From IMG/VR virus record IMGVR_UViG_3300044646_001461, positions 1-36,895 of that record: a stretch of DNA of 36,895 nt; one strand, 5' to 3'. Positions within the stretch are counted from its first letter, which is position 1. The number at the start of each line of letters is the position of its first letter. Made by a program: the position numbers and the translations under genes. This DNA comes from a virus. Below the pieces are notes generated by a model. The model made no database searches. It saw nothing but the letters and a program-made list of their open reading frames with translations, and was not told where the DNA came from. This document shows positions 29,339-36,442 of this stretch, piece by piece.

Positions 29339-29535
29339 GCGAGGAGAGAGTTGCCAGAGGCCGCTTTTAATGCGGTTACGGCCAGCGCGTATGAAATGAC
29401 CAGGGAAACACACCCCGCCGCAATGCGTGAACTGGCAAAAATTGGTAGCAGGCCACGGAATTGAACCGTGTTCCCGAGGGTATGGGCCTCGTGAGTTGCC
29501 GTCTCTCTCGCCTGCATTTTAAAAATATCCATCAT
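29335..29535 (-). CDS. 66-aa reading frame containing a tRNA-like sequence
   Basis: The frame starts at ATG 29535 in an ATGA overlap with the stop of the upstream gene and ends at TGA 29337-29335 in an ATGA overlap with the portal start. The first part (MMDIFKMQARETATHEAHTL) is encoded by, or just before, the tRNA-like sequence 29443-29516; the second half is hydrophobic (IAAGCVSLVISYALAVTAL). The perfect overlaps on both sides argue that it is translated, while the tRNA-like sequence argues the DNA has another role. It may be a gene into which a tRNA was inserted. Confidence 0.45.
   Translation of the reverse strand: MMDIFKMQARETATHEAHTLGNTVQFRGLLPIFASSRIAAGCVSLVISYALAVTALKAASGNSLLA
29443..29516 (-). 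tRNA. tRNA-Met(CAU)-like sequence with encoded CCA
   Basis: Read on the minus strand the 74 bases fold as a cloverleaf. The acceptor is TGCAGGC with GCCTGCT (six pairs, a T-T mismatch at 1-72). The D arm is G10 A11 G12 with C23 T24 C25, with GG in the loop. The anticodon stem CGAGG/CCTCG is perfect, with loop CCCATAC (anticodon CAT). The T arm CACGG-TTCAATT-CCGTG is perfect and ends A-CCA. The unpaired 1-72 and A11-U24 pair are hallmarks of initiator tRNAs. Unusual: C33 in place of U33, G8 in place of U8 and G14 in place of A14. It may be a functional phage tRNA, a decoy, or a decaying copy. Confidence 0.7.
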
Positions 29536-29879
29536 GCTGCTTTGAGGCCCGGCATGAGGAGCATGGTCTTGCCTGTGCCGCCGCAGCGCACGACGCACTG
29601 GGGGTAGTTTCGCTTGAACCATGGAATAAAGTCTGGGTCGTTCCAGCAACCGGGGAGTTGCCAGTTCCAGAAGTGGTAAATCTGAGCGTCGATGGAGAGA
29701 GTCAAAGCGCCTACGCCCTCGATGGAGCGGAGGTCTTGCTTGGCGTGGTCGGCGGCGATGAGGTGCTGGCGGGCGTCGGCTTGGACGGCCTTGGAGTTCC
29801 ACTGGGCGAGGAGCTCGTTCTTTACGCCCTCGGCCACTTCGCCGGGGATGTCGCTTAACGCTTCTTTGAGTATTTCCAT
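29532..29879 (-). CDS. Small virion-region protein
   Basis: The 115-aa product begins MEILKEALSDIPGEVAEGVK, with a helical first half and an aromatic second half (IYHFWNWQLPGCWNDPDFIP, then RNYPQCVVRCGGTGKTMLLM). GGTGKT resembles a P-loop but the rest of an NTPase is missing, so the resemblance is not taken as function. It lies between a terminator-like hairpin after the capsid gene and the 66-aa frame. A longer upstream frame is rejected as it runs through the hairpin. Confidence 0.65.
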   Translation of the reverse strand: MEILKEALSDIPGEVAEGVKNELLAQWNSKAVQADARQHLIAADHAKQDLRSIEGVGALTLSIDAQIYHFWNWQLPGCWNDPDFIPWFKRNYPQCVVRCGGTGKTMLLMPGLKAA

Positions 29880-29900
29880 TATTGAAAAGGGGAGCCCCGG

Positions 29901-29939
29901 TTGCCGGTGGCCTGTCCTGAGACGAGGGGCCACCGGCAA
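29901..29939 (-). terminator. Strong hairpin after the major capsid gene
   Basis: TTGCCGGTGGCC (29901-29912) and GGCCACCGGCAA (29928-29939) form a perfect 12-bp stem with a 15-base loop, extended by AGCCC/GGGCT on the outside. On the minus strand it follows the capsid stop by about 17 bases and is followed by CCCCTTTTC. It is likely a partial terminator or mRNA stabiliser raising capsid expression over the distal late genes. Confidence 0.7.
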
Positions 29940-29956
29940 GGGCTGGGGGGCGGGTG

Positions 29957-30967
29957 TTACGCAGTAGCTGCGAATTTTCCGAGAACCTGCGGGTTGCTCA
30001 CAGCAACGCCGAAGATGGCGTCGCAGAAGCCACGGCGTCCACCGCCACGGTCTTCGAGCTCTTCCATGCGAGGTTTGCGATTGAAGCCGATGGAAACGAG
30101 GTCCATATCGAGCACATATCCGCGAGCGGCCGAGACGGCTGCTGCCGCGCCATGGGCCAGGTAGGTGGACACATGAAGGCTCAAAATTCCGAAGTCACCT
30201 TCATAAATATCAATCGTGTTCACGATTTTTTTGTCTTCAGCATTGCTGCCAAAGGTGCGCACGGTGGACATGACATTCGTCGAGCCAGTCTGAGTGCGGA
30301 TGAAGTTTGTGAACGCACGCTTGAGGGCGACGCCGCAAACGAGGTCGTAGTTGCGACGAGCGCGGCGCACGCCGTAGATGCTCTGAAGCACATCGATGAC
30401 ATTGTTCTCGGTGAGAGAAGTAGTGGCAGTCGTGTTGATCGAAGCGGCTGGGGTGCGGAACGCGGCGGGAACGGCGGTGGCTGTATCGGCCTGCGCGGTG
30501 GCTTTAATCCATTCGCCGATGCCGCGAGTTTTGTAGGGGTTTGCGCCGGATTGAACCTGGCTGTCGTTGTCCGAGCCCATGATGGCTTCGATGTCGATCT
30601 TCAATTCGACGAGGGCCTTGGCAGCGGCCTTGTTGAAGGCTTGCTTTTTGCCAACACCTGCCAAATCAGAGACTTGCTCAACGAGGTCGTCCACTTGGAA
30701 GCTGCGGCGGGTCTTTTGAATTCGGCCTGAGAGGAGTTCGCGGTTGGCGTGCTGGTCGTCGAAGGAAGACACATCGTCGTTAGCGAGAACGCCTGCGGTT
30801 TGCGGGTCGTTGTAGCGGTCGGCGGGCCACTGGAAGAGCACATTGGCTGGCTCCTTGGCTTTTTTGCACATGGAGAAAAGCGGTGTGTCGCCGGGTTCGA
30901 TTAGGACCATTGCGTCGGAAAGATCCTCGCGTTGGCCTTTGACTGTAGTGATGGGGGTTGCTGCCAT
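29957..30967 (-). CDS. Major capsid protein (SU10/DUF5309 type)
   Basis: The 336-aa protein begins MAATPITTVKGQREDLSDAM, followed by 'IEPGDTPLFSMCKKAKEP', the N-terminal signature of the SU10-like major capsid proteins (DUF5309), which have the HK97 fold. Other typical segments are 'LVEQVSDLAGVGKKQAFNKA', 'VELKIDIEAIMGS' and a C-terminal 'DMDLVSIGFNRKPRMEEL'. A scaffold-like gene precedes it and a strong hairpin follows it. No clear Shine-Dalgarno lies before ATG 30967. Confidence 0.93.
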   Translation of the reverse strand: MAATPITTVKGQREDLSDAMVLIEPGDTPLFSMCKKAKEPANVLFQWPADRYNDPQTAGVLANDDVSSFDDQHANRELLSGRIQKTRRSFQVDDLVEQVSDLAGVGKKQAFNKAAAKALVELKIDIEAIMGSDNDSQVQSGANPYKTRGIGEWIKATAQADTATAVPAAFRTPAASINTTATTSLTENNVIDVLQSIYGVRRARRNYDLVCGVALKRAFTNFIRTQTGSTNVMSTVRTFGSNAEDKKIVNTIDIYEGDFGILSLHVSTYLAHGAAAAVSAARGYVLDMDLVSIGFNRKPRMEELEDRGGGRRGFCDAIFGVAVSNPQVLGKFAATA

Positions 30968-31002
30968 AATAGTAGTTTGGGGGGATTAGTTTTTGGGGTT
31001 GG

Positions 31003-32055
31003 TTAGTTGAAAAGTGATGCGACGAAATTTTCGGCGGCGTCACGGTTTCCAGACTTCTTCAACGCTTCGAGCGGGTCGGCTTGGGATTTGGTCTTAGGTG
31101 CGGCTGAGGGACTGACAACTTTCGGGGCTACGGCTGGCTTGGCGGCTGCCGGTGCGGCAGGCTTGGCCTTGGCTGTGGCGGCTTTCTTTTGGATGGCCTC
31201 GGCTTGCTGGAAGCGGAGGGCTTGTCCACGAATGGCGTCACCGATGATCAGCTCCAGATTCGGTAGCTTGGCGATGCCGGGATACGCTTGCAGCGTAGCC
31301 ATCATCATTTGCCTGGCCGGTGATTCTTCTTGAAACAACTCGGGGTAAACCTGCCGGGCTTCGTGCTGGAAACTCTCGCGCTGGGCGAGGTAGTTCCGGC
31401 GGGCGGGCTCGGCCTTGAGAATCTGGCGGGCGACTCGCAGGCGTTCTTGAAGCTCTTGCTTCGTGAACTTGCGGGTGCTGCCGTCTCCCATAGGCACTTC
31501 CACTTCGCCGCCTTCGTAGTCGGCTTTCGCAATGAGATCGGGCACATTGTCGAGCACGGTATTGGCTGCGGCGAGGCGGCTTTCGAGGGCTTCGGCGCTG
31601 GTCACATCGGCCAGCGGGTCGGCTGCATCTTGCAGCACGATAGGCTGGGCGCGGGTGAGCGCATCCTTGGCGGCGGCGAGTTCAGCTTGCAGGCTGGTGG
31701 CTTGCTCCTCGGCGCTTTTGGCGCGGGCGGTGAGCTTGTCCACTCGCTTGGCGAGCTTCTTCACAGCGGGGGCTTCGGCAGACTCAGGGTCTTCCTCGGC
31801 GGTCTCGTCGGCGTCTTCCTCGGTGGCGTCTTCGGGTTGTTCAGTCGAATCGGACGGATCAGACGAATCCTCGGTGGACTCGGCGGGATCGGCGTCTTCG
31901 GGCTGATCTTCTGGGGTGTTGTCAGTAGGGGTCTCATCCGCGACTGCTTCCTGGTCGGCCTCGGGGGCCGCCGGAGTCTCATCAATGGTCGGGAGCTTGA
32001 CTCCCAGCGCGTCGATGACTTCGCCGATGCTGAATGCTGTTTCTGTCTGTTCCAT
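31003..32055 (-). CDS. Scaffold protein
   Basis: The 350-aa product has an extremely acidic, Glu/Asp/Pro/Thr-rich N-terminal half (DQPEDADPAESTEDSSDPSD), a coiled coil (KRVDKLTARAKSAEEQATSL), a middle region of uncertain fold (VEVPMGDGSTRKFTKQELQE), and an Ala/Lys/Pro-rich C-terminus (AAAKPAVAPKVVSPSAAPKT). This is typical of a phage scaffold or capsid assembly protein and lies directly upstream of the capsid gene. ATG 32055 is chosen because the frame above it starts only with TTG (32073). Confidence 0.8.
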   Translation of the reverse strand: MEQTETAFSIGEVIDALGVKLPTIDETPAAPEADQEAVADETPTDNTPEDQPEDADPAESTEDSSDPSDSTEQPEDATEEDADETAEEDPESAEAPAVKKLAKRVDKLTARAKSAEEQATSLQAELAAAKDALTRAQPIVLQDAADPLADVTSAEALESRLAAANTVLDNVPDLIAKADYEGGEVEVPMGDGSTRKFTKQELQERLRVARQILKAEPARRNYLAQRESFQHEARQVYPELFQEESPARQMMMATLQAYPGIAKLPNLELIIGDAIRGQALRFQQAEAIQKKAATAKAKPAAPAAAKPAVAPKVVSPSAAPKTKSQADPLEALKKSGNRDAAENFVASLFN

Positions 32056-32368
32056 GGTTTGTGTTGCGTCCAAGTCGCGGTGTCAGAACTAAGGTGGTTG
32101 CCAGCACGCACGGGTTCCACGCGCAGGCGGCGAGTAGTTCAGCACTCGCGGTAAATCGGAATCTGCCCGCCAAATTTGCAGAGCGGAAGAGGCTGCGGGC
32201 GCAACGGGTGCAAACGGGACTAAATGGGTGCTAACGGGGGCTAAAAAGATTTGACCACAACCGAACGCCGGGGCAGGCGTGAGGAAGACTAACCGAAGGT
32301 TAGCCCCGAAGGGGCGAGACTCGCGGGAGCGAGCGAGTCAAAGGCACAGAGAGCACGGAGAGGGGAAT
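32056..32368. repeat. 313-base intergenic region with tandem inverted repeats
   Basis: No gene is seen. Bases 32289-32338 are three consecutive perfect inverted repeats: CTAACC-GAA-GGTTAG, GCCCC-GAA-GGGGC, and GACTCGC ... GCGAGTC. They are followed by CAAAGGCACAGAGAGCACGG (32339-32358), a member of the CACAGAG family also present at 17836 and 34767. Near 32200-32240 are short imperfect repeats of ACGGG-TGCAAACGGG / GGGTGCTAACGGG type. The composition is that of a mobile intergenic repeat rather than a promoter. Confidence 0.65.
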
Positions 32369-32605
32369 TTATTTCTTGGAATCGAATGCCTCGGCGCGTG
32401 TGCGCTCGATCTCTTCGCGCAAGGTGCGAAGGGCTTCCAAGCCGCCTGCGCTGTGGGCGAGCAGGCCGGGGTTCTGTGCGGTTTGCGGCATGCAGGTGAT
32501 CTCGGCGGCGTCTTCGATGGCGTCGTTTATTTTTGCGATGACGCTGCGGAACCAGATTTCCTCGGGCGGCACGCACCATGCGGCTTGTAGGTCTTCGGCA
32601 CTCAT
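32369..32605 (-). CDS. Small phage protein (78 aa)
   Basis: The product begins MSAEDLQAAWCVPPEEIWFR and is helical (IAKINDAIEDAAEI, LEALRTLREEIERTRAEAF). Its start at 32605 overlaps the stop of the preceding gene by one base (TGATG). It precedes the intergenic repeat. No family was recognised. Confidence 0.65.
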   Translation of the reverse strand: MSAEDLQAAWCVPPEEIWFRSVIAKINDAIEDAAEITCMPQTAQNPGLLAHSAGGLEALRTLREEIERTRAEAFDSKK

Positions 32606-32871
32606 CAAAAGGGAATGTCAGGAGACTCGGAGAGCGGCACGGCGACTGGCTCTGCGGCGGGCGCGGCTTCGCTTGCTGCTTCGGTTTTCTTTGGCTCGAA
32701 GTAGAGCTTGAAATACTTTTCTCCGCTGTCGCGGCTTTCGTTCACATACGCGCTGATCCAATACTGGCGGCCCTCAATCGTGCAGGAGCCTTTGTGCGAG
32801 GGGTGCGTTTCCTTTTCCTTTTTCTTGTTGCGGGAAAGGCTGCCGTGGTTGTCGGTGCGCTTGGTGCTCAT
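32605..32871 (-). CDS. Small beta protein with an SSB-like C-terminal tip
   Basis: The 88-aa product has a basic N-terminus (RNKKKEKETHPSHKG), a beta segment (SCTIEGRQYWISAYVNESRD, then GEKYFKLYFEPKK) reminiscent of the small DUF736-like fold, an Ala/Glu/Pro linker and the last residues SESPDIPF. The tip 'DIPF' is the same as the end of bacterial single-stranded DNA-binding proteins, which recruits partner proteins. It overlaps the AlpA-like gene (ATGA) upstream. A role in DNA replication or recombination is inferred from the tip only. Confidence 0.65.
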   Translation of the reverse strand: MSTKRTDNHGSLSRNKKKEKETHPSHKGSCTIEGRQYWISAYVNESRDSGEKYFKLYFEPKKTEAASEAAPAAEPVAVPLSESPDIPF

Positions 32872-33020
32872 GCGAGTTTTTCTAAATCAGCGGCTCGATA
32901 CCAGGCGCGGCAGCCGCGTTTGCAGATCGGGCGGAGAATGCCCGAGTCGATGAGTTTGGTGATTTGCTTTGCGGTAACGCCCAGGCGGGCCATGACATCG
33001 CGGCGGCGGAGAAGTTTCAT
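32868..33020 (-). CDS. AlpA/excisionase-like HTH protein (50 aa)
   Basis: The product (MKLLRRRDVMARLGVTAKQI... RPICKRGCRAWYRAADLEKL) is a compact winged HTH with a strand-turn 'GILRP' and 'RAWYRAADLEKLA', the pattern of AlpA/MerR-type small regulators. It starts at 33020; an upstream in-frame extension is unsupported. It lies immediately after the terminase gene and overlaps the SSB-tip gene by ATGA. It may control late or integration genes. Confidence 0.75.
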   Translation of the reverse strand: MKLLRRRDVMARLGVTAKQITKLIDSGILRPICKRGCRAWYRAADLEKLA

Positions 33021-33046
33021 GCGACTTTGATTATAGGGTGCGGGTG

Positions 33047-34765
33047 TCAATAGCTGCCTCCTGGGCGGGCTCTGCGTGTCTCAGGGTCTTCATATCCGAC
33101 ATCACTGAGAGCGATATAACGGAGCAGGTCGATCCAGTCCTTAGTAGCGCCTTTTTTACCATCAGCACCGGTCCATGTTTTGAGCGCATAGATAAGGTTT
33201 TTGCAGCGTTCACTAATGAAAAGTCGTGGATTGTTGTCTGCCCCAAGCGGGCGCTCGGAGTCGTAGGCAAGCATGTCGTTTATGATGGCGACACCTTCGC
33301 TGATTGATTGGCCGGATGTCGCTTTGAAAACAAGGCCAACGCGGTCGTAGCATTGCTCGATCAAAGTGCTGACGCCCTCATGTGTCATTGTTGGCGTGTT
33401 GCCATAGCGGCTATCCATCCAGCGCTCCATAGGTTCAGGACGGTCAATCTGTTCTCCATCCTTTTTCTCGGCGGCATCAATCACTCGCTTGTAATCCTCG
33501 AAACCAAAAGCCGCGCAGGCTTTTTGTGCAGGCCCAGGTCGGCCGTCTTGCAGCTTTCCATCCGCCTCCGCCCACGGGCCGGGATACCCAACGCCTTCAA
33601 TGTAGTCGTCATCGTTAGGAAATTCGCGGTAAATCCAGCAACGCTTGTCGGGTGTGAATATAAGCCAGAGCATAGCCCAACTCTTTCCCTCTCCAGGATC
33701 GACGAAATGATATACCGTTCCAACTCTTGGAATCTTGTCAGGCGGCACCACATGCACATTTTCACGGAATGCGGGAAACATCGACATCCTCGCCTTGGTC
33801 GGCACGCCGTAGGCACGCATGAGGATGCGCTCGCGGTTGCTGCCGCGTAGCTCCGTCTCCATGGCCTCGGGGTTGCCGTAGGGGTTGTCGGCGGTGTGGA
33901 AATAAACGACGCGGGCTTTCTCGCGGGTGCATTGCTGGATGCGGGGAACGGTCTCCAAGCCGATGAGGTTGCCATCGCGGTAGCGCGGCAGGAGCGGGGC
34001 GTCGCATTCCTCCAGCGTCTTCGCGCCGTCGAGGTATTCTTTGACCGTGGTGGTGTAGCCTTCCACCGGCGTGAAGCCGATGCCGAGTTCACCGTCTCGC
34101 GTGAGCAAACGAAAGCGCAGGGCTTCGAGCCAGTCCGGCGTCACCAATTCGTCGGCCCATACAAAATTCAACTCAGCACCTTCAATCGAGGAAACATCCA
34201 TCGAATAGAACTTGAACCAGCACTGCGAGCCATTCGGCAGCACGAAGCTGTTCTCGGTGAAGCCGCCCTTCTGCGAGTAGGTGATATTCGCCACCGCGCC
34301 CTTCTTGAGCTTGCCGCTGGCGGAGGGTTTCCATTCTTTCGGCAGATACTCCCACAAATAGGGCTGTTGGTTTTGGATGGATGCCGCTTCGGTGGATTGC
34401 AGGCACCACACCTTCGCGCCCGGCGTGTTCACCAAATGCTGCATCGCCTTCCTCGCAAAGTAGCGCGATTTGCCGGAGCGGTTGCCGCCGAGGATAAGCA
34501 GCTCCGTGACGCCTTTCCGAAACTTCTCCCGCAGCTCCGCATAAGCCGCATCCGCCCGCTCCCAGGCGGGATTTAGCCAGCCATAGCGCCAAGGGTCTTC
34601 CACCATGCGGGCGATCTGCTCCTCCCGCTCGCGGTGAATGGCCAGCAACTGCGCCTCGGTGGCGGCGACTTTTTGCCCTTGATACCGCACAACAAACCGC
34701 CCATCGGCCAACCGGCCTTCAACTTCGATAAGCGGGATAACAGGGTTTTGCGTTTGGGGAATCAT
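33047..34765 (-). CDS. terL: Terminase large subunit
   Basis: The 572-aa protein has Walker A GGNRSGKS (residues 93-100), Walker B FVWADE (201-206), the expected coupling region (GIGFTPVEGY, 228-237) and an RNase H-like nuclease beginning VYHFVDPGEG (351-360, with Asp356). It is the ATPase-nuclease that packages and cuts phage DNA. No obvious small subunit lies next to it; the HTH protein crossing the origin is one candidate. Its start overlaps the stop of the 84-aa gene by ATGA, within a repeat. Confidence 0.95.
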   Translation of the reverse strand: MIPQTQNPVIPLIEVEGRLADGRFVVRYQGQKVAATEAQLLAIHREREEQIARMVEDPWRYGWLNPAWERADAAYAELREKFRKGVTELLILGGNRSGKSRYFARKAMQHLVNTPGAKVWCLQSTEAASIQNQQPYLWEYLPKEWKPSASGKLKKGAVANITYSQKGGFTENSFVLPNGSQCWFKFYSMDVSSIEGAELNFVWADELVTPDWLEALRFRLLTRDGELGIGFTPVEGYTTTVKEYLDGAKTLEECDAPLLPRYRDGNLIGLETVPRIQQCTREKARVVYFHTADNPYGNPEAMETELRGSNRERILMRAYGVPTKARMSMFPAFRENVHVVPPDKIPRVGTVYHFVDPGEGKSWAMLWLIFTPDKRCWIYREFPNDDDYIEGVGYPGPWAEADGKLQDGRPGPAQKACAAFGFEDYKRVIDAAEKKDGEQIDRPEPMERWMDSRYGNTPTMTHEGVSTLIEQCYDRVGLVFKATSGQSISEGVAIINDMLAYDSERPLGADNNPRLFISERCKNLIYALKTWTGADGKKGATKDWIDLLRYIALSDVGYEDPETRRARPGGSY

Positions 34766-35016
34766 GATTTAACCACGGAGGACACGGAGGGCACGGAGGA
34801 GGTCGGGACTTCTTTGAATAAAACTTCAAACAAAACCCTATCCTTGTTGAGATAATACAATACTTTCTTGTCGATGTTCCAAAGTAATTGGTTCGCTTTG
34901 ACTTTGTGCATGTTTTTGAAAAAGTCTTTTCCAGCGCGGCACAAAATCAGCGAGAACTCAGGACTTCCTTCTAAGCCGATATTTACTTCCCCATCAAAAT
35001 TTGGATTTTGTTTCAT
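34762..35016 (-). CDS. Small AT-rich gene with a repeat-derived C-terminus
   Basis: The 84-aa product begins MKQNPNFDGEVNIGLEGSPE and continues FSLILCRAGKDFFKNMHKVK with a beta/alpha mix. Its codons are A/T-richer than neighbours. The C-terminal SSVPSVSSVVKS is encoded by the CACGGAG repeat, so the original stop was probably replaced when the repeat arrived. ATGA overlaps exist at both ends. No family was recognised. Confidence 0.65.
   Translation of the reverse strand: MKQNPNFDGEVNIGLEGSPEFSLILCRAGKDFFKNMHKVKANQLLWNIDKKVLYYLNKDRVLFEVLFKEVPTSSVPSVSSVVKS
34767..34802. repeat. CACGGAG-type intergenic repeat inside a gene end
   Basis: TTAACCACGGAGGACACGGA plus GGGCACGGAGGAGG belongs to the same family as 17836-17868 and 32339-32358. 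Here it forms the last codons of the 84-aa gene, which reads it in reverse as a Ser/Val/Pro tail. Confidence 0.75.
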
Positions 35017-35195
35017 ATAACAGCAGGCTTCAGTTCATCTTCATGGAGGCTTAACCAGGCAACGGCCTTCCCGGCATCGCCGACATCATCGACCGTGACG
35101 CACAGGTCGGAGATAACCCCGGCATCTTGCAGGAGGTTCAGCGCATGGGTGGCATCGATCCGGCGGAAAGCGATGTAGTCGCGGAGGGAGTTCAT
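35013..35195 (-). CDS. Small protein (60 aa)
   Basis: The product begins MNSLRDYIAFRRIDATHALN and is predicted helix-strand mix (ISDLCVTVDDVGDAGKAVAW). It overlaps both neighbours by ATGA. No family was recognised. Confidence 0.6.
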   Translation of the reverse strand: MNSLRDYIAFRRIDATHALNLLQDAGVISDLCVTVDDVGDAGKAVAWLSLHEDELKPAVI

Positions 35196-35386
35196 TTGGA
35201 TTTCTTTATTTTTGCCAAATCATCCCGGAGTTCAGATACAACGCCGAATTTGTCGTTCTCAAAATCTATTTCAGCCAACGCAATAGCGCGTTCTGAAATA
35301 TAAATTAACTCTTTGACTTGAGCTAAAGCCTCATTGCGCTCGCGCCGTAGCTGCGCGATCATGGCAAGCATTTCGTTTGGCGTCAT
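35192..35386 (-). CDS. Small coiled-coil protein with shared N-terminal module
   Basis: The 64-aa product begins MTPNEMLAMIAQLRRERNEA, the same 20-residue opening as the 129-aa protein at 35826-36215 with one change. The rest is a different coiled coil ending AKIKKSK. ATGA overlaps both neighbours. Confidence 0.7.
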   Translation of the reverse strand: MTPNEMLAMIAQLRRERNEALAQVKELIYISERAIALAEIDFENDKFGVVSELRDDLAKIKKSK

Positions 35387-35829
35387 AGCTCCCTCCTCAT
35401 TTTCTTCCAGCGCTTCAATGCGGCGGCGATTTTTATGGCCGCGTCAGGACATTCGTGGTCATGCCATCCAAGGCAACGCGCAGCAACGCTGGCCAACTCG
35501 TCGGCAACAGCCCGCTCCTCATTGCGTTCTTGCTCCAGCCTTGCCAGCTCATCGGTCGAACGGAGTTCCAATCCGGACAATTTATCTGCAAGTTGTGCCG
35601 CATCCTGCACAGCCCGCGCTGCCATTTTCTTAGCCTCTGAAACGCGCTTGTCAGCATTCTCTACTTGTAAAAGCCAATCGGCAGCAGATGCTTTCCGAGC
35701 TGCTACCGCCTCGTCGCGCTCGCGCTCCAGTTTTCTGGCAAATTCTACCATCTGATCGAGCATATACTCGTCTTTGCAAACGGCTTTTATTCCATGCAAT
35801 TCGGAATCTGTTTCTGGTGTATCACTCAT
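35383..35829 (-). CDS. Coiled-coil protein (148 aa)
   Basis: The product begins MSDTPETDSELHGIKAVCKD and is dominated by a long charged coiled coil (FARKLERERDEAVAARKASA, then ADKLSGLELRSTDELARLEQ). Near the C-terminus is CLGWHDHEC, a Cys/His cluster that could bind a metal. ATGA overlaps both neighbours. A phage structural or regulatory role is unknown. Confidence 0.65.
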   Translation of the reverse strand: MSDTPETDSELHGIKAVCKDEYMLDQMVEFARKLERERDEAVAARKASAADWLLQVENADKRVSEAKKMAARAVQDAAQLADKLSGLELRSTDELARLEQERNEERAVADELASVAARCLGWHDHECPDAAIKIAAALKRWKKMRREL

Positions 35830-36215
35830 TCCACGCCCTCCTGTGAAACATCGTTAGCGCACTCCCAGCATTTCTGTTCAGGCGTGCAAACGGGGCATCT
35901 CCCGCACTCCTTTACAAAAGCCAATACATCCTCCGGATGCTTATCTGCAAATTGAGGTTGCGTTGAAAGTAACCCAACCGCAATGCGTAGTTGCTGCCTC
36001 GCCTCGTCGCGCTCTTTAATAAGCCTCTCGTAGTGGTTGATGGTCATGGTGGCCATATCCCCATTGGCACGATCCATCAGCGCCTCGTCGCGTTCTTCGG
36101 CGAGTTTATTGATGGCCAGCACATGCTCGGTTGCGAGGTCGTCGTATTGCTGCCTTGCCTCGTTTCGCTCGCGCCGGAGCTGCGCGATCATGGAAAGCAT
36201 TTCGTTCGGAGTCAT
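35826..36215 (-). CDS. Coiled-coil protein with C-terminal zinc-knuckle-like cluster
   Basis: The 129-aa product begins MTPNEMLSMIAQLRRERNEA (shared module), carries two more RERxEAR-like units (LAEERDEALMDR; LIKERDEARQQL) and ends with CGRCPVCTPEQKCWEC, four closely spaced CxxC-type pairs typical of a zinc ribbon. ATGA overlaps both neighbours. It may bind nucleic acid or protein. Confidence 0.65.
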   Translation of the reverse strand: MTPNEMLSMIAQLRRERNEARQQYDDLATEHVLAINKLAEERDEALMDRANGDMATMTINHYERLIKERDEARQQLRIAVGLLSTQPQFADKHPEDVLAFVKECGRCPVCTPEQKCWECANDVSQEGVE

Positions 36216-36442
36216 CCCCTCACCTCCGCTTCACTCTTGCAGTCTTCAGTCGCTACGCAATCGAGATGGTATCTCCCATTTTTCCAAAGCCATAGCTCAC
36301 GACTCACCGTTTCCAGCTTCTCGTTGTCATGGCGCAGGTTCTTCCGCAGCGTGCGGATCACGCTGGTGAGGTTCATGTTTTCCTCGATGAGCTTTTCGAC
36401 TTCCGCTTGGAGTCGCCGGTTTTCGTTTAAAATCTCACTCAT
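36212..36442 (-). CDS. Coiled-coil protein (76 aa)
   Basis: The product begins MSEILNENRRLQAEVEKLIE and forms a leucine-zipper-like heptad (ENMNLTSVIRTLRKNLRHDN) followed by a Trp/Cys region (LWLWKNGRYHLDCVATEDC). ATGA overlaps both neighbours. No family was recognised. Confidence 0.65.
   Translation of the reverse strand: MSEILNENRRLQAEVEKLIEENMNLTSVIRTLRKNLRHDNEKLETVSRELWLWKNGRYHLDCVATEDCKSEAEVRG

Noticed and set aside
27284-29464. A 726-codon plus-strand frame opposite the portal gene
   Set aside because: It is a GC-skew shadow of the portal and the tRNA-like region; the portal frame has better composition, family-like segments and overlap junctions. Similar long shadows opposite 7279-8547 and 9319-11788 were also left out.
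29590-29620. A P-loop ATPase in the 115-aa protein because of GGTGKT
   Set aside because: The motif sits near the C-terminus, lacks a following helix of proper length and there is no Walker B segment.
32289-32311. C(UUCG)G tetraloop hairpins on the minus strand
   Set aside because: With a UUCG loop the second pair fails (C opposite T); the stems close only with a 3-base loop (TTC or GAA), so they are not UUCG tetraloops.
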